A stretch of DNA of 64,000 nt from Paenibacillus sp. 1001270B_150601_E10 (GCF_015558675.1 NZ_JADMOL010000003.1:527574-591573); one strand, 5' to 3'; positions 42,677 through 53,449 are shown, counted from the first letter of the stretch. Notes: a model not told the origin generated them from the sequence alone. Program-made: numbers and translations.

Positions 42677-42817
42677 TTAAGGTTTGCAATATTTTTTTAC
42701 CCAATAGAGAATGAAAAGAACCTCTTCCTGAGTGTCTTCCAATTCTATATTGGCGATAAAGTCCACCTCTAAATGCGTTCGCTCCTCTTTGAATGGCCTT
42801 GAAAGAGGCTTTCTCAT
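42677..42817 (-). CDS. Possible small protein coupled to parB
   Basis: A 46-residue frame starting at an ATG that overlaps the parB stop as ATGA, an arrangement typical of translational coupling. The product MRKPLSRPFKEERTHLEVDF, then IANIELEDTQEEVLFILYWV and KKYCKP, has a natural composition and a predicted amphipathic C-terminal helix. It lacks its own ribosome site. Known ParB operons do not usually contain it, so it may be lineage-specific or chance. Confidence 0.42.
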   Translation of the reverse strand: MRKPLSRPFKEERTHLEVDFIANIELEDTQEEVLFILYWVKKYCKP

Positions 42818-43662
42818 TTTGAAGAGAACGACTGAAGCATCTCCAGCAACCGTTCCAGATCATCCTTGCTAAAATATGAAATTTCAATTTTTCCTTTATT
42901 TTTTGAGGATTTGATTTTGACGGTGGTACGGAATTTTTCCCGCAAATCCTCCTCTAGCTGCTCAATGTAAGGATCTTTGCTTATCGTTTTCTTTTTATCT
43001 TTATTTTTACGATTCATCATTTGAATCGCTTCCTCTAACTGACGTACACTCCATTCTTGGTCAATGGTAGACTTCGCCAATTGCTTCACAACCTGAGGAT
43101 CCTTAATCCCGGCAATTGCACGTGCATGTCCCATGGACAGTGTTCCACGTGAAACATAATCTTTTACTTCCTCTGGAAGCTGGAGCAATCTCAGGAAATT
43201 GGCGATATGGGATCGAGACTTCCCTACCTTTACGGACAGTTCCTCTTGTGTAAGGGATAATTGATCCATTAAGCCTTGGTAAGCCTGTGCAAGCTCAATC
43301 GCATTCAAGTTTTCCCTTTGCAGGTTCTCAATAAGCGCAATCTCCATTGCTTGATCATCGGTGAACGGTCTTACGACCGCTGGAATCGAATCCAAGCCTA
43401 AGAGCTGCGAAGCTCGAAATCTCCGTTCACCTGCAATGATTTCATAACCCTTTAGAACAGAACGTACAATAATCGGTTGAATCACACCATGCTGCTTAAT
43501 GGATTCGGCTAATTCTTGTATCGAAGGTTCATCAAAATTTTTTCTCGGCTGATAAGGGTTCGGTCTCAGCTGCTTCAAAGGTACCTCGATCACCTTATCG
43601 TCCTCCTGCACTGACAATGATGGAATAAGTGCATCCAATCCTCGACCTAAACGCTTACTCAT
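42814..43662 (-). CDS. parB: Chromosome-partitioning protein ParB (Spo0J)
   Basis: A 282-residue CTPase clamp. The N-terminal CTP-binding motifs are KQLRPNPYQPRKNFDEPSIQ, GVIQPIIVRS and the box ENLQRENLNAIELA with GERRFRASQL. The helix-turn-helix (about 125-200) contains LSVKVGKSRSHIANFLRLLQ. The C-terminal dimerisation domain is at 225-282. It loads at parS, spreads along DNA and recruits SMC at the origin. A parS site lies within this gene. Starts 8 nt inside parA. Confidence 0.97.
   Translation of the reverse strand: MSKRLGRGLDALIPSLSVQEDDKVIEVPLKQLRPNPYQPRKNFDEPSIQELAESIKQHGVIQPIIVRSVLKGYEIIAGERRFRASQLLGLDSIPAVVRPFTDDQAMEIALIENLQRENLNAIELAQAYQGLMDQLSLTQEELSVKVGKSRSHIANFLRLLQLPEEVKDYVSRGTLSMGHARAIAGIKDPQVVKQLAKSTIDQEWSVRQLEEAIQMMNRKNKDKKKTISKDPYIEQLEEDLREKFRTTVKIKSSKNKGKIEISYFSKDDLERLLEMLQSFSSK
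43141..43156. promoter_or_regulatory. parS centromere site inside parB
   Basis: TGTTCCACGTGAAACA equals the B. subtilis parS sequence found inside spo0J, at a matching position in the parB coding region. Confidence 0.95.
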
Positions 43663-44416
43663 AAGTAACCACTTCCTTGGCTAGTTCCAGGTACACCTCG
43701 GCACCTTTAGATTTAGGGTCATACGTCATAATCGATTGACCATGGGATGGCGCTTCACTTAATCGAATATTGCGCGGAATAATGGTTTGATACACTTTTT
43801 GCTGAAAATACTTTTTCACTTCATCAATCACTTGAATGCCGAGATTCGTTCGAGCATCAAGCATCGTAAGCAGAACGCCTTCTATTTGAAGAGCCGTGTT
43901 CAAATGCTTCTGTACCAATCGAACCGTATTCAACAATTGACTAAGCCCTTCAAGAGCGTAGTACTCACATTGAATCGGAATAATCACGGAATGTGCAGCT
44001 GTTAAAGAGTTAATGGTTAAGATCCCTAAGGAAGGTGGGCAGTCGATTAATATGTAATCATACTGCTTCGCTACAAGCTGCAGTGACTTCTTCAATCTAA
44101 CTTCCCTCGAAATGGTAGGAACAAGCTCAATCTCGGCTCCCGCCAATTGAATCGTCGCGGGAATAATATCTAAACCCTCAATAGCGGTCTTGTTGATCGC
44201 TTCCTGAGGGTGAACATCATTAATAATAACATCATAGATGCAGTTGGCTACATCTGCTTTATTAATTCCGATGCCGCTTGTCGTATTGCCTTGCGGATCG
44301 ATATCCACCAATAGCACCCGCTTGCCCAGCATTGCTAGGCCTGCACCCAAATTCACAGTCGTTGTCGTTTTTCCAACGCCGCCTTTTTGGTTGGTAATGG
44401 CAATAATCTTAGCCAT
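43655..44416 (-). CDS. parA: Chromosome-partitioning ATPase ParA (Soj)
   Basis: A 253-residue protein. The ATG at 44416, after GGTGAGGAG, gives the standard start MAKIIAITNQKGGVGKTTTT containing the deviant Walker A with signature lysine. Walker A' is LLVDIDPQGNTTSG and Walker B YDYILIDCPPSLG. As a DNA-bound dimer it helps move origins and controls DnaA activity in B. subtilis. Overlaps parB. Confidence 0.97.
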   Translation of the reverse strand: MAKIIAITNQKGGVGKTTTTVNLGAGLAMLGKRVLLVDIDPQGNTTSGIGINKADVANCIYDVIINDVHPQEAINKTAIEGLDIIPATIQLAGAEIELVPTISREVRLKKSLQLVAKQYDYILIDCPPSLGILTINSLTAAHSVIIPIQCEYYALEGLSQLLNTVRLVQKHLNTALQIEGVLLTMLDARTNLGIQVIDEVKKYFQQKVYQTIIPRNIRLSEAPSHGQSIMTYDPKSKGAEVYLELAKEVVTYE

Positions 44417-44695
44417 TCTCCTCACCCCATGCCCTTTCTTCTTGTCCATCTTAGATGCTCGCCCTGCAAGCTTGCATGACATGCTGACAATACAAGTTAA
44501 GACTCACATCATGACATACTGAATGAATTCCATGTAATAATGCATTTCACAATCAACGAAGAAGAACGCTCCCCAGGTTTACAAGAAGAATGTCCTCCTT
44601 ATTAAACGCGATACGACAAACCTAAGTCATTACAGTGCTTCCTAGTTCATACAAACCAATAGCAATTAGCAAATCCCCTTCGAGTCCAGCAAAAA

Positions 44696-44714
44696 AGCGG
44701 CTCTTTTAGCCGCT
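44696..44714 (-). terminator. Terminator of noc
   Basis: On the minus strand AGCGGCT-AAAAG-AGCCGCT is followed by TTTTTTG. It lies in the 370-nt gap between noc and parA, which otherwise holds the parA promoter region and no gene. Confidence 0.9.
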
Positions 44715-44789
44715 GCATGCCTCTATCCTTCATCATCTTACGGTAGTCGCCTCAGATTCCATCGCGAGCAGACGATATCTCCATGCGAC

Positions 44790-45605
44790 TTAACGCTTTG
44801 GAATACGTATGACGATCTCATAATGATCCTCGTGATCATGTTCGTCCGTCTTAATAGCCATTCCAGAGCCTGATACCATATCTATAGATTGACGAATCGT
44901 GTTGAGAGCTAGACGAACATCCTTGGAATAGGAAATACGCTTCGGCTTCTTTGGTTTCTTTATTTGTTTATAAAAAGCGACTCTCGCTTCCGTTTGCTTT
45001 ACGTTCAATTCCTTCTCCATTATTTCATGAAGAAGCTTGATTTGCAGCTCCTGCGAATCAAGTCCAAGCAAAGCACGAGCATGTCGCTCTGATATCTTCC
45101 GTTCCATCAGCGCCTGCTTGACTTCATCAGGAAGCTGAAGCAGTCGAATCTTATTCGCAATGGTAGACTGACTTTTCCCTAATCGTTGAGCAAGGCTCTC
45201 TTGTGTCAAATCATGCAAATCAATCAGCTTCTGATAAGCGAACGCTTCCTCAACAGAAGTAAGGCCTTCACGCTGCAAATTCTCAATTAATGCAATCGAA
45301 GCAGCCTGCGAATCATTAATTTCACGAATAATTCCAGGAATCGTATCATAACCGAGCTTCTTCACCGCACGATAACGACGTTCGCCCGCGATAATCTCAT
45401 AATGTCCGTCACGTTGACGAACTACAATAGGCTGTATGACACCATGAGTCTTGATCGTTTGAGCGAGCTCATCAATTCGGTCATCATCAAATACCGTTCG
45501 TGGCTGATAAGGACTCATCACGATTTCATCCACTGGCAGCTGCTTAACTTCATCCACAGAGGAACGTTCCGCAAAACCAAATAACCGAGACAATTGTTCT
45601 TTCAT
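44790..45605 (-). CDS. noc: Nucleoid occlusion protein Noc
   Basis: A 271-residue ParB paralogue. An N-terminal segment [16 protein letters not shown] fits the membrane-targeting amphipathic helix of Noc, absent from ParB. Then come the CTP-binding blocks [30 protein letters not shown] and [11 protein letters not shown], and the helix-turn-helix [20 protein letters not shown]. It should bind Noc-binding sites over the chromosome and prevent FtsZ assembly over DNA. The gene order rsmG-noc-parA-parB is as in Bacillus. Confidence 0.93.
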   Translation of the reverse strand: MKEQLSRLFGFAERSSVDEVKQLPVDEIVMSPYQPRTVFDDDRIDELAQTIKTHGVIQPIVVRQRDGHYEIIAGERRYRAVKKLGYDTIPGIIREINDSQAASIALIENLQREGLTSVEEAFAYQKLIDLHDLTQESLAQRLGKSQSTIANKIRLLQLPDEVKQALMERKISERHARALLGLDSQELQIKLLHEIMEKELNVKQTEARVAFYKQIKKPKKPKRISYSKDVRLALNTIRQSIDMVSGSGMAIKTDEHDHEDHYEIVIRIPKR

Positions 45606-46530
45606 ATGATAGTCATACCACCTAACTTCATAATAATGCCAGGCAAGTCCATTACGCGGTCAATGGTACCCTACGTCTACCGTTGAATTCTTACGACTGA
45701 CATTCGTACAGTTGAAGCTCTCAGCTTAACGAACTAGCCAAACTCATATCATAGTCTGGCAATTCTTGCTAAAAACTCTCCTATACCTACTTATTATGGC
45801 GTCAATACAACATGTCCTACCTGTATGTATTCTCCAGCCGAAGCCTTATTTCCTGCTTGGAAAGTCAGGCCATAAAGGAAAAACTTCCTTTCCTTCATAC
45901 GTGTTATCAAGGTCTTCGTTTCATCCATATCCTACATGGTGAACATATGAACATAACAATATTAAAATGCTCATTTTTATACGGCATATGAAGCTTTGAT
46001 CAAATTGTACATTTTCCCCATCTCTTCCAATAGAGACGACCGATGTCTATCAGCAGTGACACTCTCTTCTCATTTGGCTGTAACACGAAAAAACTTCGAA
46101 GAAAGGCCCTTCTGTTCCACGTGGAACATTGGCCAGCCCTGCTGCTCTTTACTCTATTATCGTACCACAAATTCAAGAGGCTGTAATGTGAATTCGTAGC
46201 GGAATGTCGTCCAGTCCTTAAAGACGAGTCTATGGAACTAACATAAATAGAAATATTTTCATTTATTGTAAATCGAACAATAAAAAGTCCTCCTACTAAT
46301 GTTTGAGAGCATGCCAATAAAAGTCCATATAGAATGATTACAGACCTCTTTCACCCTGCAAAAAGCTGATTTCTTCCTCGTGACAACATGCAACCATTCA
46401 TACCGGATGAGAGAAACTTAGACCAATATCATTCACAATGAGTAACCGTGTTTAGAGGTTTTTTCTTATAGCCAATAGAATGCGATACGTTTGAAGAGCA
46501 TCACTTATCCATTCCATATACGATAAAAAG
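45606..46530. other. Long intergenic region upstream of noc
   Basis: About 925 nt without a supported gene; the open frames on both strands have no ribosome sites and poor composition. It contains a parS palindrome at 46113 and presumably the noc promoter. The size is unusual for this otherwise dense region. Confidence 0.55.
46113..46128. promoter_or_regulatory. Second parS site, fully palindromic variant
   Basis: TGTTCCACGTGGAACA is a perfect palindrome and differs at one base from the parS in parB. Its location between noc and rsmG matches the origin-proximal spread of parS in Bacillales. Confidence 0.88.
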
Positions 46531-46565
46531 AATCCCACTTCGTTCAAACAACGAAATGGGATTCA
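46531..46565 (-). terminator. Terminator of the mnmE-mnmG-rsmG cluster
   Basis: On the minus strand GAATCCCATTTCGTT and AACGAAGTGGGATTC pair with a mismatch, followed by TTTTTATCG. Confidence 0.9.
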
Positions 46566-46580
46566 TACACTAGCAATCGT

Positions 46581-47303
46581 TTAAACGATTGGAGATTTCA
46601 AGGGTGTTCCTGGCTTCCGAGGGTATGCCTTCGGTGTAGAACCCTTTTTTTGCACGATTACAATATGACGCTCTGACTGCTCCAATGGAAGCTTGAGCGC
46701 ATGCTCTTCCATAAGGCTTGCTTGCAGGACCTGCATGCTGCGTGCTGCCTCTGCAACCTCCTCTTGAGGGTTTGCCCCCTTCATCGAGGCAAAGAGTCCA
46801 TCCTTGCGCACAAATGGCAGACAGAATTCATTAAGCACGTTCAGCCTAGCTACAGCTCTAGCCGTCACCAGATCATACTGATCGCGATGCTCTGGTTTTC
46901 TAGCCGCCTCTTCTGCACGAGCATGCAGACAGGTTACCCCATCAAGTCCGAGCTCATTGACGAGATGCTGTAGAAACTGAATGCGTTTGTTCAATGAATC
47001 CACAATCGTCAATTGAAGATGCGGAAACATGATTTTTAACGGAATCCCCGGAAACCCAGCCCCAGACCCAATATCGGCCATCGAGCGGACCTCCTTCATG
47101 GATACATGAAAAGACAGCGTCAAAGAATCATAAAAATGCTTCTCATACACCGCTCCGCGCTCGGTAATCCCCGTCAAGTTCATGCGTTCGTTCCAGTCCG
47201 CCAAAACCTCTACATATCGGTCGAACTGCTTGAATTGCTGCTCCGTGACCTGAAGCCCGTGAGGCTCAAGCCACGCCGCAAATTGCTCTTGAATATGATC
47301 CAT
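46581..47303 (-). CDS. rsmG: 16S rRNA (guanine-527-N7)-methyltransferase RsmG (GidB)
   Basis: A 240-residue SAM-dependent methyltransferase. The ATG at 47303 follows GGGGAAGG and gives MDHIQEQFAAWLEPHGLQVT. WNERMNLTGITERGAVYEKHF is the family entry; the SAM loop is MADIGSGAGFPGIPLKIMFP and the following acid LTIVDSLNKRIQFL. It makes m7G527 in 16S rRNA, and its loss gives low-level streptomycin resistance in several bacteria. Confidence 0.96.
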   Translation of the reverse strand: MDHIQEQFAAWLEPHGLQVTEQQFKQFDRYVEVLADWNERMNLTGITERGAVYEKHFYDSLTLSFHVSMKEVRSMADIGSGAGFPGIPLKIMFPHLQLTIVDSLNKRIQFLQHLVNELGLDGVTCLHARAEEAARKPEHRDQYDLVTARAVARLNVLNEFCLPFVRKDGLFASMKGANPQEEVAEAARSMQVLQASLMEEHALKLPLEQSERHIVIVQKKGSTPKAYPRKPGTPLKSPIV

Positions 47304-47379
47304 ACATACCTTCCCCGTCATTTATCGAATATCCGTGTTTGATTGCTCATGTTCCATTCGTAATCTGAAGCAAGAGGAA

Positions 47380-49287
47380 TTAGCTCGCGTCATGGTTGGC
47401 ATTACGCTTAGCCGTAACACGGTTATAATGCTCGAGATAGACAAGAAGGATAGAGATATCCGCTGGCGTAACGCCAGAGATACGGGAAGCCTGACCAATG
47501 GAGATTGGACGAATATTAGCCAGCTTCTGCTTCGCTTCCGAAGCCAGACCGTGCACATCGTCGTACTCCATATCTTCCGGAATCTTTTTGTTCTCCATCT
47601 TCTGCAGGCGTTCCACTTGAGCAAGCTGCTTCTCGATGTATCCCGAATATTTTACTTGAATCTCGACCTGCTCCTTCATCTCTTGATCCAATGGAAGCGG
47701 TGATGGAAACAGGGATTCTATCTGCGCATACGTTACTTCCGGACGACGAAGCAGCGTGACCGCATCACAGCCATTGGTAAGCGAGGCTGAGCCCACTTCC
47801 GCCAGCATGGATTGAACGGCTTCATCCGGCTTCACCTTCGTGGCTTTGAGGCGTTCTGTCTCCTCTGCCACTAATTTAATCTTATCTTGGAACTGTTCAA
47901 ATCGCTCATCGCTGATCAATCCGATCTCATGTCCAAGCGGCGTCAAGCGAAGATCTGCATTGTCATGACGAAGCAGCAAGCGATACTCTGCACGAGATGT
48001 AAGCAAACGATACGGCTCATTCGTCCCTTTTGTCACAAGATCATCGATCAAGACACCGATATACCCTTGCGAGCGATTGAGAATAACCGGCTCTTTTCCT
48101 TGCACCTTTCTAGCAGCGTTAATACCCGCCATCAGACCTTGACCAGCTGCTTCCTCATAGCCTGAAGTGCCGTTAATTTGCCCAGCCGTAAACAGCCCTT
48201 CTACCTTCTTCGTCTCCAAGGAAGGCCACAATTGCGTTGGTACGATCGCATCATATTCGATCGCATAGCCCGTACGCATCATCTCAACCTTCTCCAAGCC
48301 TGGAACCGAACGAAGAATGGACAATTGTACATCCTCAGGCATGCTCGTCGACAAGCCCTGCACATAGTATTCCTTTGTATTCTTGCCTTCTGGCTCAAGG
48401 AAGATCTGATGCTTTGGCTTATCAGCAAAGCGAACAATCTTATCCTCAATGGAAGGACAATAGCGAGGTCCTGTACCTTCAATCACGCCAGAGAACATCG
48501 GTGCACGATGAAGATTTTGATTAATAATCTCATGCGTCTCTGCGGACGTATAGGTTAGCCAACAAGGCAGCTGCTCATTGTCGGAGCCTTTTGTCTCATA
48601 AGAGAAGAACTTTGGATGCTCATCCCCTGGCTGGATTTCAGTCTTCGAAAAATCAATCGTATCCCCGTGCACACGCGGCGGTGTCCCCGTCTTAAAGCGA
48701 ACCATCTCAAGTCCTAGCGACTTCAGGCTGTCGGACAGCTTCAAGGAAGGCTGCTGGTTGTTTGGACCGCTGGAATACAACAGCTCGCCCATAATAATTT
48801 TCCCGCGCAAATACGTCCCTGTTGTCACAACCACAGCCTTCGCCATGTACTGTGCCCCGCTTTGCGTCTCAACTCCAACACATTTGCCATCCTCAACGAT
48901 AAGCTCATCGACCATGCCTTGACGGAGCGTTAAATGTTCCGTCTTCTCGATCGTTTCCTTCATCGTTTGTTGATACAAAAATTTATCGGCCTGTGCACGA
49001 AGCGCATGCACCGCCGGCCCCTTGCCTGTATTCAGCATACGCATCTGAATGAAGGTCTTGTCAATATTGCGCCCCATCTCACCGCCAAGAGCATCAATCT
49101 CTCGAACGACGTGCCCTTTAGCTGGTCCGCCAATCGATGGGTTACATGGCATAAATGCAACCATATCCAGATTGATCGTTAACAATAGCGTATCTACGCC
49201 CATGCGCGCTGAAGCTAACGCAGCCTCAACACCGGCATGACCCGCTCCAATCACGATGACATCATAATGCCCTGCAACAAACGGCAT
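47380..49287 (-). CDS. mnmG: tRNA uridine-34 carboxymethylaminomethyl enzyme MnmG (GidA)
   Basis: A 635-residue FAD enzyme. The dinucleotide-binding motif [21 protein letters not shown] is at the N terminus. Conserved parts include [22 protein letters not shown] and [13 protein letters not shown], a C-x4-H region in the centre and the C-terminal helical domain that contacts MnmE. With MnmE it installs the cmnm5 group on wobble uridines. AAAGGAGGGA precedes the ATG. Confidence 0.97.
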   Translation of the reverse strand: MPFVAGHYDVIVIGAGHAGVEAALASARMGVDTLLLTINLDMVAFMPCNPSIGGPAKGHVVREIDALGGEMGRNIDKTFIQMRMLNTGKGPAVHALRAQADKFLYQQTMKETIEKTEHLTLRQGMVDELIVEDGKCVGVETQSGAQYMAKAVVVTTGTYLRGKIIMGELLYSSGPNNQQPSLKLSDSLKSLGLEMVRFKTGTPPRVHGDTIDFSKTEIQPGDEHPKFFSYETKGSDNEQLPCWLTYTSAETHEIINQNLHRAPMFSGVIEGTGPRYCPSIEDKIVRFADKPKHQIFLEPEGKNTKEYYVQGLSTSMPEDVQLSILRSVPGLEKVEMMRTGYAIEYDAIVPTQLWPSLETKKVEGLFTAGQINGTSGYEEAAGQGLMAGINAARKVQGKEPVILNRSQGYIGVLIDDLVTKGTNEPYRLLTSRAEYRLLLRHDNADLRLTPLGHEIGLISDERFEQFQDKIKLVAEETERLKATKVKPDEAVQSMLAEVGSASLTNGCDAVTLLRRPEVTYAQIESLFPSPLPLDQEMKEQVEIQVKYSGYIEKQLAQVERLQKMENKKIPEDMEYDDVHGLASEAKQKLANIRPISIGQASRISGVTPADISILLVYLEHYNRVTAKRNANHDAS

Positions 49288-49339
49288 GACATTCCCTCCT
49301 TTATCACAAAGTGGACGCGCAGCGCCCGCTTACTTTTTA

Positions 49340-50722
49340 TTATTTGCCTAAACAGAATTGAGAGAAGATCTGGTCGATCAACGAATCGCCGACTGAATCC
49401 CCTATAATCTCGCCAAGCTCTTCCCAAGCGGTGCGAACATCGATCTGAATGATATCAATCGGGATGCCGCTTTCTGTAGCTTCAACGGCGTCGACCAAGG
49501 CTTGCTTTGCTTTATGCAGCAAGCCGATATGGCGCACATTGCTGACATAAGTCGCATCCTGAGATTCGATCTTGCCTGTGAAGAACAGGTCAGAGATCGC
49601 CTGCTCCAAAGCATCTACGCCCTCCTGCAGCATGGCGGACATTTTTACGATGCGGATCGTGCCACTCTCTTCCATCGCTTGAAGCTCATCAAGCTCCAAT
49701 TGATTAGGCAAATCCATTTTATTCACAATTACAATCACTTGTCTACCATGAATCTGCTTGAGCCATTCCCGCTCATCCTCGTGAAGAGGCTCGTTGTTAT
49801 TCACCACGAACAGCACTAGATCGGCTTCCTGAAGCGCATTGCGGGAACGCTCTACCCCGATCTTTTCAACGAGATCGGTCGTTTCTCGAATCCCTGCGGT
49901 ATCTAACAACCGCAGCGGAATTCCATTGATCGTGATCATCTCTTCAATCACATCACGCGTCGTGCCTGGAATATCCGTCACGATCGCCTTATTGTCCTGT
50001 GCCAAAGCATTCAACAGCGAGGACTTCCCAACATTCGGTCGTCCAACGATCGCCGTAACGATGCCTTCGCGCAGTATTTTACCCTCAGAGGCCGTCTTCA
50101 ATAAGCGTTCAATAGAAGTGATCACTGTACCGCACTGTTCGCGAATGTACTGGCTTGTCAGCTCCTCTACATCATGCTCTGGATAATCAATGTTGACCTC
50201 GATATGGGCAAGCGTCTCGATCAAGGTTTGGCGAAGATCCTTAATCTTGGTGGACAGCTGGCCTTGAGCTTGCTTCATTGCCACATCAAAGGCGCGATCT
50301 GACTTCGAGCGGATGAGATCCATCACCGCTTCCGCTTGGGACAAATCAATACGTCCATTCAAAAAGGCACGCTTTGTAAACTCCCCAGGCTCAGCCGTTC
50401 TTATATCTTGCTTCAAAAGGAGCTCCATCACACGGCGCATCGACACGACACCGCCATGGGTATTGATTTCCACTACATCCTCTGTCGTATAGGATTTCGG
50501 AGCTCGCATGACGGACACCATAACCTCTTCAATTCGTTCCTTCGTATCTGGATCTACAATATGCCCGTAATGAATCGTATGAGAGGAAGCTTCGGACAGC
50601 TTTGTCTTGGAGCGGAAAATACGCTCTACTTCCTTGATCGCCTCATCCCCGCTCACACGGATAATCGCGATTCCCCCTTCGCCTAGCGGCGTAGAAATCG
50701 CTGCAATGGTATCTGTCATCAT
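49340..50722 (-). CDS. mnmE: tRNA modification GTPase MnmE (TrmE)
   Basis: A 460-residue protein; the ATG at 50722 follows AGGGTGATAAAA. The N-terminal tetrahydrofolate-binding domain starts [21 protein letters not shown]. The central G domain has G1 [15 protein letters not shown]2 TTRDVIEE, G3 DTAGIRET and G4 NKMD. The C terminus ends in FCLGK, the catalytic cysteine motif. Partner of MnmG in wobble uridine modification. Confidence 0.97.
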   Translation of the reverse strand: MMTDTIAAISTPLGEGGIAIIRVSGDEAIKEVERIFRSKTKLSEASSHTIHYGHIVDPDTKERIEEVMVSVMRAPKSYTTEDVVEINTHGGVVSMRRVMELLLKQDIRTAEPGEFTKRAFLNGRIDLSQAEAVMDLIRSKSDRAFDVAMKQAQGQLSTKIKDLRQTLIETLAHIEVNIDYPEHDVEELTSQYIREQCGTVITSIERLLKTASEGKILREGIVTAIVGRPNVGKSSLLNALAQDNKAIVTDIPGTTRDVIEEMITINGIPLRLLDTAGIRETTDLVEKIGVERSRNALQEADLVLFVVNNNEPLHEDEREWLKQIHGRQVIVIVNKMDLPNQLELDELQAMEESGTIRIVKMSAMLQEGVDALEQAISDLFFTGKIESQDATYVSNVRHIGLLHKAKQALVDAVEATESGIPIDIIQIDVRTAWEELGEIIGDSVGDSLIDQIFSQFCLGK

Positions 50723-50749
50723 TTTTATCACCCTACCTCTAGAAAAAAA

Positions 50750-50784
50750 GCAATGATTACACCTCATATAAGGGCAATCATTGC
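50750..50784 (-). terminator. Terminator between jag and mnmE
   Basis: On the minus strand GCAATGATT and AATCATTGC pair over a 17-base loop, followed by seven Ts. It ends transcription from rnpA-yidC-jag before mnmE. Confidence 0.88.
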
Positions 50785-50816
50785 ATTTGTAACATCGTGT
50801 TAAACGATAACATTGA

Positions 50817-51575
50817 CTATGATTTCAATGAAATTACGATACGGCGATTTGGTTCTTCGCCTTTGCTGTACGTCTTGACCTTCGCATGATCCTGCAGCTT
50901 GGCATGGATAATCTTGCGTTCCTGTGGAGGCATTGGCTCCAGCATAACCTCTTTGCGCGTACGAATCGCCTTGTTGGCAAGTCGCTCGGCAAGTGACTCG
51001 AGAGTCTCTTTTCTGCGCTCACGGAAATTTTCCGCATCTAAAATGATTCGAAGATGATGATCGGAATAACGATTCGCCACCAAATTGGTTAAGTACTGCA
51101 ATGAATCCAATGTCTGTCCTCTGCGGCCGATAATAAGCCCAAGGTCAGAGCCAGCAATATCAAATAAGATATGATCTTTACGCTTGTCCACGGTAACGTC
51201 AATGTGTAATCCCATGGATTCCGCAACGTCGTATACAAACTTCTTCGCCTCTTCCAATCCTTGTTCCTTGGAAAGGGCTTTGGCACTGGATGAATCGCCT
51301 TCCTCTTCGGTCAGCTTCTCATCCATTGACACGGCAACATGATTTGAACTTGCATCAGAAGACTGACTTGGTGCCTCAACAGGCACGGCCGCTGGCTTTG
51401 CTGCAATACGGGTAAGCTCGACTTTTGCTGGTCGAACCCCAATCAATCCAAACAAGCCACGTGATGGCTGCTCCAACACTTGAACCGTTACTTGGTCCTT
51501 TGTCGTTTGAAGCTCTGTCAATCCCTTCTGAACGGCTTCCTCGATTGTCTTCCCTGATACAATCAACGTGTTCAT
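50817..51575 (-). CDS. jag: RNA-binding protein Jag (KhpB/EloR)
   Basis: A 252-residue protein. A Jag-N domain (1-55: [20 protein letters not shown]) is followed by an acidic linker, a KH domain (about 100-180: [20 protein letters not shown]) and an R3H domain (about 185-250: [20 protein letters not shown]). It binds RNA with KhpA and influences cell elongation in streptococci. The ATG overlaps the yidC stop (ATGA). Confidence 0.95.
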   Translation of the reverse strand: MNTLIVSGKTIEEAVQKGLTELQTTKDQVTVQVLEQPSRGLFGLIGVRPAKVELTRIAAKPAAVPVEAPSQSSDASSNHVAVSMDEKLTEEEGDSSSAKALSKEQGLEEAKKFVYDVAESMGLHIDVTVDKRKDHILFDIAGSDLGLIIGRRGQTLDSLQYLTNLVANRYSDHHLRIILDAENFRERRKETLESLAERLANKAIRTRKEVMLEPMPPQERKIIHAKLQDHAKVKTYSKGEEPNRRIVISLKS

Positions 51576-52342
51576 TTCGCCGGTTTGACCTCCTTATCCT
51601 TGTTACGGTAAAGGAAATAGTTCTGAACAATGGTGAAGATATTGCTGTACACCCAGTAAAGCGGCAGCGCAGACGGGAAGCTGATCGACATAACGAAGAT
51701 CAGTACCGGGAACACGAGCAGCATGAACTGCATCGAGGACTGCATTTGCGAAGACATCATTCTCGATTGGATGAATGTCGTTAAGGCCGCAATGACCGGT
51801 AATATATAATAGGGATCCTTCTCTCCAAGTTGGAGCCACAAGAACTGATGGCCACCGATATCGGAGTTCAAATAGATCGCATTATACAAAGCGATAAAGA
51901 CCGGCATTTGAATCAACATCGGGAAACAGCCTGCCATAGGATTGACGTTGTGCTGTTGGAACAGCTTCATCGTCTCTTCCTGCTGTTTTTGTGGATTGTT
52001 TTGATACTTTTTCTTCAGCTCCATTAATTGAGGCTGAATTTTTTGCATTTCTTTTGAGCTCTTCATCTGCTTGATGGTCAGCGGAAGAATTGCTGAACGG
52101 ACAATAATTGTCAGCATCAGAATGGCAAGACCATACTCCCCTTTGAACCAACCTGCAAACGTATCAAGCACTAACGAGAAATAATAGACAACATTAGACT
52201 CCCAGAAGTTCCCCTCTTTGAGCATGTCCGTTGTCATAGACCCTTGTGCTGCCCTTGTACATCCGGTTAAAACTGTAACAAACACAACGGCAAGCACCGC
52301 TAAGAGCAATTTTCGGTTCGAAAGCAACTTCTTAAGCGACAA
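51572..52342 (-). CDS. yidC: Membrane protein insertase YidC (SpoIIIJ type)
   Basis: A 256-residue Gram-positive YidC. Translation probably starts with a TTG at 52342, eight bases after GGAG; another TTG six bases earlier is too close. An N-terminal lipoprotein signal ends in VTVLTGC (cysteine about residue 28). Five membrane segments follow, with the hydrophilic-groove arginine in IVRSAILPLTIKQ and the coiled-coil C1 loop MKSSKEMQKIQPQLMELKKK. It inserts membrane proteins with or without SecYEG. Confidence 0.96.
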   Translation of the reverse strand: MSLKKLLSNRKLLLAVLAVVFVTVLTGCTRAAQGSMTTDMLKEGNFWESNVVYYFSLVLDTFAGWFKGEYGLAILMLTIIVRSAILPLTIKQMKSSKEMQKIQPQLMELKKKYQNNPQKQQEETMKLFQQHNVNPMAGCFPMLIQMPVFIALYNAIYLNSDIGGHQFLWLQLGEKDPYYILPVIAALTTFIQSRMMSSQMQSSMQFMLLVFPVLIFVMSISFPSALPLYWVYSNIFTIVQNYFLYRNKDKEVKPAK

Positions 52343-52432
52343 TAGCAAAACTCCTCTCTAACCATCCGATTCCATTGTAAATATATCATATAACCGGTTT
52401 CAAAGGAAACGGTCCAAGTTACGACTTCGGCA

Positions 52433-52789
52433 TCATTTCACTGGATTTCCTTTTTTCAAGACAGAAGCTTTTCTGCATACATGCAAAACGCTCTTTCTCA
52501 ACTGCTCATAATCCATTTCTGTTGCGCCTTTTCGCACGATAAAGACCAGGTCCACATGACTGATCATGTGGTCGCTTTCAAGCCGGACTATCTCTTTGAT
52601 TAATCGCCGCATGCGATTGCGGACGACGGCATTTCCGATTTTTTTGCTTGCAGATATCCCGACGCGGAATCGCTCCACCTCAGGTCTATGAAACACATAG
52701 AGAACAAGCTGATGGTTAGCCCATGAACGGCCATGACGGTATACACGGGAAAAATCCGCGCGATCCTTTAGACGGTATTGTTTTTGCAC
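52433..52789 (-). CDS. rnpA: Ribonuclease P protein component
   Basis: A 118-residue basic protein. A GTG at 52789 with AGGTAGG about nine bases upstream gives MQKQYRLKDRADFSRVYRHG, matching the family N terminus; the longer frame is unsupported. The RNR motif GNAVVRNRMRRLIKEIVRL that contacts RNase P RNA is intact. It helps to mature tRNA 5' ends. Confidence 0.95.
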   Translation of the reverse strand: MQKQYRLKDRADFSRVYRHGRSWANHQLVLYVFHRPEVERFRVGISASKKIGNAVVRNRMRRLIKEIVRLESDHMISHVDLVFIVRKGATEMDYEQLRKSVLHVCRKASVLKKGNPVK

Positions 52790-52894
52790 AGTCGTATTCC
52801 TACCTCTTATTCGACGTAGTGCCGGATCATGATTAGCATCATTCTCCAAGTATGCACCTGAGATCAATCAATTAAACGTGTAGAAAGAAAAAAA

Positions 52895-52910
52895 GACCAC
52901 CGCGGTGGTC
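52895..52910 (-). terminator. Partial terminator between rpmH and rnpA
   Basis: GACCACCGCGGTGGTC is a perfect 16-bp palindrome followed on the minus strand by TTTTTTTC. It may reduce rnpA transcription relative to rpmH. Confidence 0.8.
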
Positions 52911-52923
52911 TCGCTTCAATAAC

Positions 52924-53058
52924 TTAAGCACTCAATACTTTTCTGCCTTTTTGACGACGAGCAGCCAGCACCTTACGGCCGTTCTTTGTGCTCATACGCG
53001 CACGAAAACCATGAACTTTCTTGCGTTTGCTAACATTCGGTTTAAATGTTGGTTTCAT
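52924..53058 (-). CDS. rpmH: Large ribosomal subunit protein L34
   Basis: A 44-residue very basic protein, missed by length filters. It reads [20 protein letters not shown], then [20 protein letters not shown] and VLSA; these are the invariant L34 features. GAGGTGCAAACA (AGGAGGTG on the minus strand) precedes the ATG. It is the classic neighbour of rnpA and of the origin. Confidence 0.97.
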   Translation of the reverse strand: MKPTFKPNVSKRKKVHGFRARMSTKNGRKVLAARRQKGRKVLSA

Positions 53059-53449
53059 GATTGTTTGCACCTCCTCATGCGGGAATTAAAAATAATCCGG
53101 CATATTTGCACGGTTTATATTTCTGCGCAAAATTCCTTTATACATTTAAACAGATACCCCATTAAAAGTCAATGGAGCATACTACCGCAAAAGTATTCCA
53201 TTATGAAATCCCTAACCGCCTCTTCCTCTTTTTATTGCTTTTATAGCGATCTTGCCGTCTCCTCCCTCTTTTTTTAATTTTGTCATTCTCACAGTATCCC
53301 ACTCCGCTCCATTCCATCTCATGCCACGCTTTTTCAAATCCTGCGCTCTATAACTTCTAGCTTTCGCCATTCTCCGCATTTGTGCACATTCTGATTAACG
53401 AATATAGCCGCAATCAAGCTGTGAATATTCATGGTTTTTCGGAAATACA

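Noticed and set aside
42666..42887. 73-codon frame overlapping the parB end
   Set aside because: Out of frame with parB and with the coupled small frame; composition rich in Arg, Trp and Cys as in shadow frames.
46000..46317. 105-codon minus-strand frame in the noc-rsmG gap
   Set aside because: No ribosome site, poor composition, and it spans the parS palindrome; treated as chance.
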